From contig SLKB01000393.1 of the NCBI GenBank assembly GCA_007134805.1, positions 1-5,146 of the forward strand: a stretch of 5,146 nucleotides of DNA, written 5' to 3'. The notes under the pieces are model-generated. The model was not told where the DNA came from. It was given only the letters and a program-made list of their open reading frames with translations, and made no database searches. A program made the position numbers and the translations under genes. This document shows positions 1 through 5,146 of this stretch, one piece after another (positions within the stretch are counted from its first letter, which is position 1; each line of letters begins with the position of its first letter). This DNA comes from Paracoccaceae bacterium. Its GTDB lineage: Bacteria; Pseudomonadota; Alphaproteobacteria; Rhodobacterales; Rhodobacteraceae.

Positions 1-1200
1 GAGCATTTCTTCGACGGCTACAAGGCCAATCCCGATTACGCGCTGGAAGCGCTTCACGCCGCCCATGATGCCGGCGCGCGCTGGGTGGTGCTGTGCGACA
101 CCAATGGCGGCACGCTTCCCAGCGAAATCCGTACGATTACCCACACCGTGATCGAGAGTGGCATTCCCGGCGACCGCCTTGGCATCCATTGCCATGATGA
201 CACGGGTCAGGCCGTTGCCGGATCGCTGGCCGCGGTCGAAGCAGGCGCGCGCCAGATCCAGGGCACGCTGAACGGGTTGGGGGAACGCTGCGGCAATGCC
301 TCGCTGACGACGCTGATCCCGACATTGCTGCTCAAGCCCGCCTATGCCGACCGGTTCGAGACAGGGGTCAGCCTCGAGGCGCTGCAAGGGCTCTTGCGGA
401 TCTCGCGCAGGCTCGATGATATCCTGAACCGGGTGCCGCTGCGGTCGCTTCCCTATGTCGGCGCCTCGGCCTTTGCGCACAAGGCCGGGCTGCATGCCAG
501 CGCAATCCTGAAAGACCCCACGACCTATGAGCACATCCCCCCCGACGCTGTCGGGAATGCGCGCGTCGTTCCGATGTCGAACCAGGCAGGCCAGTCCAAC
601 CTGCGGATGCGGCTTGCCGATATGGGCGTGGCGGTCGAAAAGGGCGACGCGCGCCTGGGCGCGATCCTCGATGAGGTCAAGCTGCGCGCGGATCAGGGCT
701 ATGCCTATGACAGCGCGCAGGCGAGCTTCGAACTCCTCGCGCGGCGCGCGCTGGAGCAGGTGCCCGATTTCTTCGAGGTGAAGCGTTATCGGGTGACGGT
801 CGAGCGGCGCAAGAACAAGTACAACCAGATGGTGACCCTGTCCGAGGCCGTGGTCGTGGTCAAGATCGGCTCCGAAAAGAAGCTCTCGGTCTCCGAGTCG
901 ATGGATGTCGATGGCCATGATCGCGGCCCGGTGAATGCCTTGTCGCGGGCACTGGCCAAGGATCTGGGGCCCTATCAGCAGGCAATCGACGACATGAAGC
1001 TTGTCGATTTCAAGGTGCGCATCACGCAAGGTGGCACGGATGCCGTGACCCGTGTGATCATCGACAGCGAAGACGGGCAGGGGCGGCGCTGGTCCACGGT
1101 CGGGGTCTCGCCCAATATTGTCGATGCCAGTTTCGAGGCGCTTCTCGATGCTGTCACCTGGAAACTCTTGCGCGATGGGGTCGTGCCATGTCCGAAATAA
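1..1200 (+). CDS. cimA: Citramalate synthase, 5'-truncated by window edge
   Basis: The reading frame is open from base 1, so about 140 N-terminal residues of a usual ~535-aa protein lie outside; the visible part is 399 codons. CimA condenses pyruvate with acetyl-CoA to (R)-citramalate, the first step of threonine-independent isoleucine synthesis, in the cytosol. Visible residues: EHFFDGYKAN at 1-10, typical of CimA; metal-binding HCHDDTG at 63-69 (His63, His65); NGLGERCGN at 91-99, the second conserved motif of the isopropylmalate synthase family; HKAGLH at 160-165; SNQAGQSN near 193-200. Residues from about 258 to 395 fit the LeuA-type C-terminal dimer/regulatory domain, which in this family usually mediates feedback inhibition (isoleucine for CimA). 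The next gene starts 13 nt before this stop. The alternatives leuA or homocitrate synthase fit less well, because the opening and core motifs are those of CimA. The first metal-ligand Asp is in the missing part and cannot be checked. Confidence 0.93.
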   Translation, partial: EHFFDGYKANPDYALEALHAAHDAGARWVVLCDTNGGTLPSEIRTITHTVIESGIPGDRLGIHCHDDTGQAVAGSLAAVEAGARQIQGTLNGLGERCGNASLTTLIPTLLLKPAYADRFETGVSLEALQGLLRISRRLDDILNRVPLRSLPYVGASAFAHKAGLHASAILKDPTTYEHIPPDAVGNARVVPMSNQAGQSNLRMRLADMGVAVEKGDARLGAILDEVKLRADQGYAYDSAQASFELLARRALEQVPDFFEVKRYRVTVERRKNKYNQMVTLSEAVVVVKIGSEKKLSVSESMDVDGHDRGPVNALSRALAKDLGPYQQAIDDMKLVDFKVRITQGGTDAVTRVIIDSEDGQGRRWSTVGVSPNIVDASFEALLDAVTWKLLRDGVVPCPK

Positions 1201-1913
1201 CGCCCGATGAGGCTTTTCTCACAGTCTACGCGGACCTTGCGCGCGAAGGGCCGGGGATGCCTGCCGATGTCGCCTGGGCGCTTTATGTCGCGGGCACGCC
1301 GGCGACGGCGCGCATCCTTGACGCGGGCTGCGGATCAGGGGCGGACACAGTGACGCTTGCAAAGGAACGCCCGCAAGCGCAGATCGAGGCCGTGGATCAG
1401 ATCGGGCAACTGGTCGAGGCGGCGCGCAAGCGCACGGCCCTGTTCGCCGCGCGCGTGCAGGTGCGCGAGGGCGACATGGCGCAGGTCGCCGGACCCTATG
1501 ATCTGATCTGGTGCGCCGGCGCGCTGTATTTTCTGGGCGTCACCGAAGGGCTGCGGCGCTGGCGCGATGCGCTGGCCCCAGGTGGCTGCGTGGCCTTTTC
1601 CGAGGCCTGCCTCTTGGCCAACCCCTCGGCCAACGCGCGCGCCTTCTGGTCGCAATACCCGCAGGTCACCAATGCCGCGGGCATCCGCGCGCGCGTGGCC
1701 GAAGCCGGCTATCGCTGCCTTGGTGAGCGGATGGTGATTGGTGCCGCGTGGGAGGCGTATTACACCTCGCTCTCCGACCGTATTGCGCGGCTGCGCCCCG
1801 CTGCACATGGCAGCCTGCGTGATGCGCTCGATGAGGCCGAACAGGAAATCGCGCGCTGGAAGGCAGCCCCCTCGGAAATTGCCTATCTGCTGATGGTCGT
1901 TGCCCCTGAATGA
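1188..1913 (+). CDS. Class I SAM-dependent methyltransferase, substrate unknown
   Basis: A 241-aa cytosolic protein with a Rossmann-type methyltransferase fold. SAM-binding motif I is ILDAGCGSG at 43-51. Acidic Asp70, at the end of the second strand (IEAVDQ), should bind the ribose. EGDMAQV at 94-100 places Asp96 near the adenine. YDLIWCAGALYFLG at 104-117 is the motif IV region, and LAPGGCVAFSE at 129-139 is the usual post-III strand. The C-terminal part (about 140-241, with AWEAYYTSLSDRI) probably forms the substrate lid; this arrangement is seen in uncharacterised UbiE-like methyltransferases. The start at 1188 lies inside cimA, with a weak GGGG Shine-Dalgarno at 1177-1180, so translation is probably coupled to cimA. 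The stop overlaps the next start in ATGA. Nothing in the sequence identifies the methyl acceptor, and I do not assign a name. Confidence 0.88.
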   Translation: MSEITPDEAFLTVYADLAREGPGMPADVAWALYVAGTPATARILDAGCGSGADTVTLAKERPQAQIEAVDQIGQLVEAARKRTALFAARVQVREGDMAQVAGPYDLIWCAGALYFLGVTEGLRRWRDALAPGGCVAFSEACLLANPSANARAFWSQYPQVTNAAGIRARVAEAGYRCLGERMVIGAAWEAYYTSLSDRIARLRPAAHGSLRDALDEAEQEIARWKAAPSEIAYLLMVVAPE

Positions 1914-2680
1914 GCAATCTGGGCGACCTCCTGCGCGCGGGCGACCCCGACCGCTATCTTGCGACCCGCGCCGCGCCGGACTGGATCCAGGCCCGACTCT
2001 GGCCGCTTTATGCGTTCAATCTCGAGATCGCGCGGGCCCCCTATGTCACGGCAGAGCCTATGATCGCCCAGATGCGGCTGCAATTCTGGCATGATGTGCT
2101 GGATGAGATTGCGCAGGGCGCGCGCCCGCGGGCGCATGAAGTGGCCACCCCGCTCGCACAGGTCTGGCGTGAGGCCGGCCTGCCGCTCGATCTGGGCCAT
2201 GCGATGACCGCTGCGCGCAACTGGGACATCGCGCGCGTACCTTTCGCGGATGAAGCGGCCTTCGAGGGGCATATCGACGCGACCTCGGGACATCTGATGT
2301 GGCTCTCCGCGCGCGCGTTGGGTGCTGCGCCACAGGCGGAGCCAGTGGTGCGCGATCTCGCCCATGCCGCGGGCCTTGCGCAATGGTTTCTCGCGGTGCC
2401 TGCGCTCAAGGCCGCCGGGCAGACGCCGCTGATCGATGAGAGCCCCGACACCCTGCGCCGTCTTGCAGGTGCAGGGCTTGCGCGTCTGGCGCGGGCGCGG
2501 GCGGCACGCGGCAAGGTGGCGCGCAACGCCGGGCCTGCGCTGATGGTCGGCTGGCAGGCAGGCGCGATCCTGCGCCGCGCGCGCGCGGCACCTGAGCGGA
2601 TCACCCAGGGAGCGCTCGCGTCCTCAGAGTTCTCGCGGCGGGGCAGTCTGCTCTTGCGCGTGCTCTCGGGGCGCTGGTGA
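1910..2680 (+). CDS. Squalene/phytoene synthase-family protein, NDUFAF6-like
   Basis: A 256-aa all-helical protein of the trans-isoprenyl diphosphate synthase (squalene/phytoene synthase) superfamily. It resembles mitochondrial NDUFAF6 (C8ORF38) more than carotenoid enzymes. The N-terminus DPDRYLATRAAP (12-23), LYAFNLEIARAP (33-44) and IAQMRLQFWHDVLDEI (52-67) parallel the NDUFAF6 blocks around its AFNVELA and MRMQFWKK segments. Active phytoene synthases have DDxxD where this protein has NLEIA (37-41). The second motif, RDxxED after AxQLTNI, is replaced by AQWFLAVPALKAAG (157-170). Catalysis of diphosphate ionisation is therefore unlikely; a binding or assembly role is the better inference. 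There is no signal peptide or clear membrane span. The C-terminal third is Arg/Ala-rich. The start overlaps the methyltransferase stop by 4 nt and has no good Shine-Dalgarno, which suggests translational coupling. In mitochondria NDUFAF6 is required for early complex I assembly; the bacterial role is inferred. Confidence 0.85.
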   Translation: MSNLGDLLRAGDPDRYLATRAAPDWIQARLWPLYAFNLEIARAPYVTAEPMIAQMRLQFWHDVLDEIAQGARPRAHEVATPLAQVWREAGLPLDLGHAMTAARNWDIARVPFADEAAFEGHIDATSGHLMWLSARALGAAPQAEPVVRDLAHAAGLAQWFLAVPALKAAGQTPLIDESPDTLRRLAGAGLARLARARAARGKVARNAGPALMVGWQAGAILRRARAAPERITQGALASSEFSRRGSLLLRVLSGRW

Positions 2681-2681
2681 G

Positions 2682-2720
2682 GGCGCACGCAATTGCGATC
2701 CGTCCCTGCGCCCGTGCGCC
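2682..2720 (+). repeat. 8-bp inverted repeat just after the NDUFAF6-like stop
   Basis: GGCGCACG at 2682-2689 is exactly complementary to CGTGCGCC at 2713-2720, with a 23-nt loop. It begins 2 nt after the stop codon. There is no T-run behind it, so it is not a canonical intrinsic terminator. It could slow decay at the mRNA 3' end or be chance in a GC-rich gap. Confidence 0.35.
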
Positions 2721-2734
2721 AAGATTGCGCGCCT

Positions 2735-2756
2735 GCCTGCCTTGCCAAGCGCAGGC
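2735..2756 (+). terminator. Compact GC-rich hairpin, possible terminator without U-tract
   Basis: GCCTGC (2735-2740) pairs with GCAGGC (2751-2756), then CTT (2741-2743) with AAG (2747-2749). C2750 is bulged and the loop is GCC, giving nine base pairs in 22 nt. The following bases (CCTGACATT) contain no T-run. Its position between the cimA chain and yajC suits termination or RNA stabilisation, but a factor-independent terminator is not proven by this sequence. Confidence 0.35.
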
Positions 2757-2757
2757 C

Positions 2758-2817
2758 CTGACATTAGGGTGCGCGCCAAATACGCCTTGGGCTGATCGGC
2801 TCGAGGCATGGTAGTCT
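2758..2817 (+). promoter_or_regulatory. Possible promoter region for yajC-secDF (weak)
   Basis: Two poor sigma-70-like candidates are visible. CTGACA at 2758-2763 is one mismatch from the -35 consensus and is followed after 17 nt by TACGCC. TTGGGC at 2787-2792 is followed after 19 nt by TAGTCT at 2812-2817. Neither -10 box is good. A promoter is expected here because the 172-nt gap separates functionally different gene groups, but read-through from upstream is also possible. Confidence 0.25.
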
Positions 2818-2842
2818 GTCCGGCCGTCGGACACCCATAAAC

Positions 2843-2847
2843 AGGAG
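2843..2847 (+). promoter_or_regulatory. Shine-Dalgarno of yajC
   Basis: AGGAG lies 5 nt before the ATG at 2853. It is the strongest ribosome binding site in the window and fixes the yajC start. Confidence 0.8.
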
Positions 2848-2852
2848 CGTTC

Positions 2853-3176
2853 ATGTTCGTCTCGCCTGCCTATGCTCAGGATGCCGGCGCCGCCGGTGGT
2901 CTGATCTCGATCATCCCGTTCATCCTGATCTTCGTGATCATGTATTTCCTGCTCATCCGCCCGCAGCAAAAGAAGATGAAAGAACACCAGGCGATGGTCA
3001 ATGCGCTGCGCCGCGGGGACCAGGTGGTCACGCAGGGCGGGATCGTCGGCAAGGTCGTCAAGGTCAAGGAAGACGGCGAGGCCGAGGTCGAGATCGCTGA
3101 CGGCGTCAAGGTGCGGGTGATCAAGCAGACCATCGCAAACGTGATTTCCAAGACCGAGCCGGCTGCGAAAGAGTGA
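2853..3176 (+). CDS. yajC: Preprotein translocase accessory subunit YajC
   Basis: A 107-aa single-pass inner-membrane protein, the usual length for YajC. A short N-terminal segment (MFVSPAYAQDAGAAGG) is followed by one hydrophobic helix at about 17-35. The family hallmark RPQQKKMKEH comes at 36-45, at the cytoplasmic membrane border. The cytosolic domain carries the conserved pattern LRRGDQVVTQGGIVGKV (52-68) and a small beta-rich tail. YajC associates with SecD and SecF in the complex that assists SecYEG; it is usually not essential. The gene has a strong AGGAG ribosome binding site, follows a 172-nt gap and precedes secD by 49 nt, so it is probably the first gene of the yajC-secD-secF operon. 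Nothing is missing or unusual in it. Confidence 0.96.
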   Translation: MFVSPAYAQDAGAAGGLISIIPFILIFVIMYFLLIRPQQKKMKEHQAMVNALRRGDQVVTQGGIVGKVVKVKEDGEAEVEIADGVKVRVIKQTIANVISKTEPAAKE

Positions 3177-3226
3177 GGCTCTTCCTGGCCGATCTGAGCA
3201 CTGCAATGACGGGGGCGCTGCGCTGA
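3173..3226 (+). CDS. Candidate 17-codon mini-ORF bridging yajC and secD
   Basis: A GTG at 3173 overlaps the yajC stop (GTGA). The frame reads MRLFLADLSTAMTGALR and stops with TGA at 3224-3226, which shares one base with the secD ATG (TGATG). It has no good Shine-Dalgarno of its own; an internal ATG at 3206 would give only MTGALR. It could carry terminating ribosomes from yajC to secD by reinitiation. It shows no signal sequence or known arrest motif such as those of VemP-type Sec monitors. It may equally be chance in a 49-nt spacer. Confidence 0.2.
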   Translation: MRLFLADLSTAMTGALR

Positions 3227-4896
3227 TGCTGCAAATACCGATGTGGAAACGCATCCTGATTTGGGCGACCTGTGCTCTGGCACTTCTCTTTGCGATGCCC
3301 AACCTGTTCTACGACCGGGTCGAGCGTTTCAATGATGCCCGCAACGGCGTCGAGACCGGGTTGAGCGCGGTCGTCGAGGGCGAGGATGCGCCGTCGTTCT
3401 GGCCGACCTTCCTGCCTTCGAGCCTCGTCAACCTGGGCCTTGATCTGCGTGGCGGCGCGCATCTTCTGGCCGAGGTGCGCGTCTCGGATGTCTATGCCGA
3501 CCGCATTGACAGCCTCTGGCCGTCGGTGCGCGATCAACTCGTGGAGGCGCGCGATCAGGTCGGCGCGGTGCGGCGCATCCCCTCGGAGGATGCGGGCGAA
3601 TTGCGCGTGCGCATTGCCAATCTCGACGCGATCGATCAGGCAGCGAGTCTCGTGCGCGAGCTTGCCCAGCCGACCCAGTCGATCACCGGTTTCAGCACGG
3701 CCCGCGACCTTGACGTGCGCGTCGATGGTGAGGATATCGTCGTCAGCCTCTCCGAGGCAGAGCGCGCCGCGACCGATGAGCGCACCATGCGCCTGTCGCT
3801 CGAGATCATCCGCCGCCGCGTCGACGAGGCCGGCACGCGCGAGCCCACGATCCAGCGCCAGGGTGCGGACCGGATCCTCATCCAGGTGCCGGGCATCGGA
3901 TCGGCCGAAGAATTGAAGGCGCTGATCGGCACCACGGCACGGCTGACCTTTCACCCGGTCGTGAACGTGACCTCCGACCCCGATGAGCCACCCGGGCCGC
4001 GCAACATCATTGTCCCCTCGATTGATGAGCCGGGCACCTACTACATCCTCGAGCAGACGCCAGTCGTGACGGGCGATCAACTGGTCGATGCCCAGCCCGG
4101 GCAGGACCAGAACAACCGGCCTGCAGTGAATTTCCGGTTCAATCCGGCCGGGGGGCGGGCGTTCGGGCTCTACACGGCCGAGAATATCGGCAACCCCTTT
4201 GCCATCGTGCTCGATGGCGAGGTGATCTCTGCCCCTGTGATCCAGAGCCATATTCCGGGTGGCTCAGGCATCATCACGGGCCGCTTCACGGTCGAGGAAA
4301 CCAGTCAGCTTGCAGTGCTCCTGCGATCCGGGGCGTTGCCTGCCGAAATGGATTTCCTCGAGGAACGCACTGTCGGCCCGGAACTTGGGCAGGACAGCAT
4401 CGATGCGGGGAAGGTCGCCGCGATCGTCGCCATGATTGCAGTGCTCGGCTTCATGCTGGCGAGTTACGGCATATTCGGGATCATCGCCAATATCGCGCTC
4501 TTGCTGAACGTGTCGATGATCTTCGCGCTTCTCTCGATGATCGGGGCCACCCTGACCCTGCCGGGGATCGCCGGGATCGTGCTGACCATCGGCATGGCGG
4601 TCGATGCGACAGTGCTCATCTTCGAGCGAATACGCGAGGAGATGCGCACGGCGCGCGGGCCCGCGCGCGCGATCGAACTGGGCTATGAGAAGGCGCTCTC
4701 GGCCATTCTGGACGCGAATATCACCACGTTCATCACTGCGCTGATCCTCTTTGCCATGGGCTCTGGACCAGTGCGGGGCTTTGCGGTGACGCTGGGGCTC
4801 GGGATCCTCACCTCGGTCTTCACGGCGCTGCTGGTCACGCGCCTGATGCTGGTGATCTATTTCGAGCGCCGCCGCCCCAAAACCCTCGCGATCTGA
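3226..4896 (+). CDS. secD: Protein translocase subunit SecD
   Basis: A 556-aa inner-membrane protein of the RND-like SecDF family. With SecF and SecYEG it uses proton motive force to pull proteins through on the periplasmic side. TM1 is at about 8-27. The hallmark LGLDLRGGAHLL (70-81) is followed by a periplasmic P1 region running to about 390. P1 includes RRRVDEAGTREPTIQRQG (197-213), the P1-head region, and LRSGALPA (366-373). ERTVGPELGQDSI (380-392) leads into five C-terminal helices (about 395-545). These contain GMAVD (456-460), whose Asp460 matches the essential proton-path Asp of E. coli SecD TM4, then ATVLIFERIREE, DANITT (496-501) and GSGPVRGFAVTL (512-523). Length and layout are normal for alphaproteobacteria. 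The start at 3226 is preferred over ATG 3241 because relatives carry the short MLQ...WKR lead; its Shine-Dalgarno (GGGGG, 3211-3215) is weak. secF follows after 14 nt. Confidence 0.97.
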   Translation: MLQIPMWKRILIWATCALALLFAMPNLFYDRVERFNDARNGVETGLSAVVEGEDAPSFWPTFLPSSLVNLGLDLRGGAHLLAEVRVSDVYADRIDSLWPSVRDQLVEARDQVGAVRRIPSEDAGELRVRIANLDAIDQAASLVRELAQPTQSITGFSTARDLDVRVDGEDIVVSLSEAERAATDERTMRLSLEIIRRRVDEAGTREPTIQRQGADRILIQVPGIGSAEELKALIGTTARLTFHPVVNVTSDPDEPPGPRNIIVPSIDEPGTYYILEQTPVVTGDQLVDAQPGQDQNNRPAVNFRFNPAGGRAFGLYTAENIGNPFAIVLDGEVISAPVIQSHIPGGSGIITGRFTVEETSQLAVLLRSGALPAEMDFLEERTVGPELGQDSIDAGKVAAIVAMIAVLGFMLASYGIFGIIANIALLLNVSMIFALLSMIGATLTLPGIAGIVLTIGMAVDATVLIFERIREEMRTARGPARAIELGYEKALSAILDANITTFITALILFAMGSGPVRGFAVTLGLGILTSVFTALLVTRLMLVIYFERRRPKTLAI

Positions 4897-4900
4897 AGGA
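4896..4900 (+). promoter_or_regulatory. Shine-Dalgarno of secF
   Basis: AAGGA overlaps the last base of the secD stop codon and lies 10 nt before ATG 4911. It supports that ATG as the secF start. Confidence 0.6.
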
Positions 4901-4910
4901 CACACAGCGC

Positions 4911-5146
4911 ATGCGATTGAAACTTGTCCCGCAGGATACCGCGATCGACTTCTTCCGCCACTGGAAGACAACGCTCGGCGCTTCGGTCGTTGCGATGGTC
5001 CTCTCGATCCTCGCCTTCGCGATCATGGGTCTCAATTTCGGCATCGACTTCCGGGGCGGTACGACGATCCGGACCGAGGCGCAAGCTCCGGTCGACATCG
5101 CCGCGTATCGCGACGCCCTCTCTCCGCTGGGGCTTGGCGATGTCGC
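4911..5146 (+). CDS. secF: Protein translocase subunit SecF, 3'-truncated by window edge
   Basis: Only the first 78 codons of a protein that is usually 300-320 aa are present; the frame is open to the window end. SecF pairs with SecD in the inner membrane to form the proton-driven translocation motor. Visible features: a short cytoplasmic N-terminus (MRLKLVPQDTAIDFFRHWK); TM1 at about 21-40; the SecF signature LNFGIDFRGGTTI at 41-53, where the periplasmic domain starts; and the beginning of the P4 region (VDIAAYRDALSPLGLGDV). The ATG at 4911 has an AAGGA ribosome binding site and follows the secD stop by 14 nt, so the two are co-transcribed and made together. The rest of the protein, including its conserved TM4 residues, is outside the window. 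Confidence 0.95.
   Translation, partial: MRLKLVPQDTAIDFFRHWKTTLGASVVAMVLSILAFAIMGLNFGIDFRGGTTIRTEAQAPVDIAAYRDALSPLGLGDV

Noticed and set aside
2576..2587. Alternating CG run of 12 nt, considered as a Z-DNA or repeat element
   Set aside because: It lies in frame inside the NDUFAF6-like gene, encoding Arg/Ala residues. Such runs are frequent here because of codon bias.
2041..2748. Antisense open frame of 235 codons opposite the NDUFAF6-like gene
   Set aside because: It is an Arg/Ala/Ser-rich shadow. The + strand frame has clear homology and start/stop coupling with its neighbour.
2808..2840. Ten-codon ORF (MVVCPAVGHP) before yajC, considered as a Sec-monitoring leader
   Set aside because: It has no ribosome binding site, is too short to reach the ribosome exit and Sec machinery, and has no signal sequence.
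3121..4251. Long antisense open frame of 376 codons opposite secD
   Set aside because: It mirrors the codon structure of a GC-rich gene. The product is rich in Arg, His, Asp and Gly with no recognisable domain, and secD on the other strand is certain.
4264..4971. Antisense open frame of 235 codons over the secD 3' end and secF start
   Set aside because: It is a low-complexity Arg/Glu/His-rich shadow of conserved membrane-helix coding sequence, with no ribosome site or family likeness.

Overview
The window looks like a piece of chromosome from an alphaproteobacterium, most likely of the Rhodobacterales (Rhodobacteraceae/Paracoccaceae). The reasons are the high G+C content, the strong GCG/CGC codon bias, the style of the SecD and YajC proteins, and the gene set. 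All genes lie on the + strand and are tightly packed. I see no mobile element, CRISPR array, tRNA or rRNA.

Region 1 (1-2680) is a chain of three overlapping genes. It starts with the 3' three-quarters of cimA (citramalate synthase, the threonine-independent entry to isoleucine). This overlaps by 13 nt a small class I SAM-dependent methyltransferase of unknown substrate. That gene overlaps by 4 nt (ATGA) a 256-aa member of the squalene/phytoene synthase superfamily. The third protein is not a normal prenyl synthase: the aspartate-rich motifs are missing, and it best resembles NDUFAF6, the mitochondrial complex I assembly factor.

Region 2 (2681-2852) is a 172-nt gap. It holds two inverted repeats without a U-tract, weak promoter-like hexamers, and a clear Shine-Dalgarno for yajC.

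Region 3 (2853-5146) is the Sec accessory operon yajC-secD-secF. The proteins form the membrane complex that uses proton motive force to help SecYEG release and pull secreted proteins; secF runs off the right edge. A 17-codon mini-ORF fits exactly between the yajC stop and the secD start, overlapping both.

No wholly new system is evident. The most interesting theme is the NDUFAF6-like gene beside yajC-secDF. As I recall, published gene-order analysis already links NDUFAF3, the SecF/SecD/YajC cluster and C8ORF38 (NDUFAF6). The window therefore looks like the bacterial form of an ancestral link between membrane insertion and complex I assembly. The coupled methyltransferase is the least explained member.
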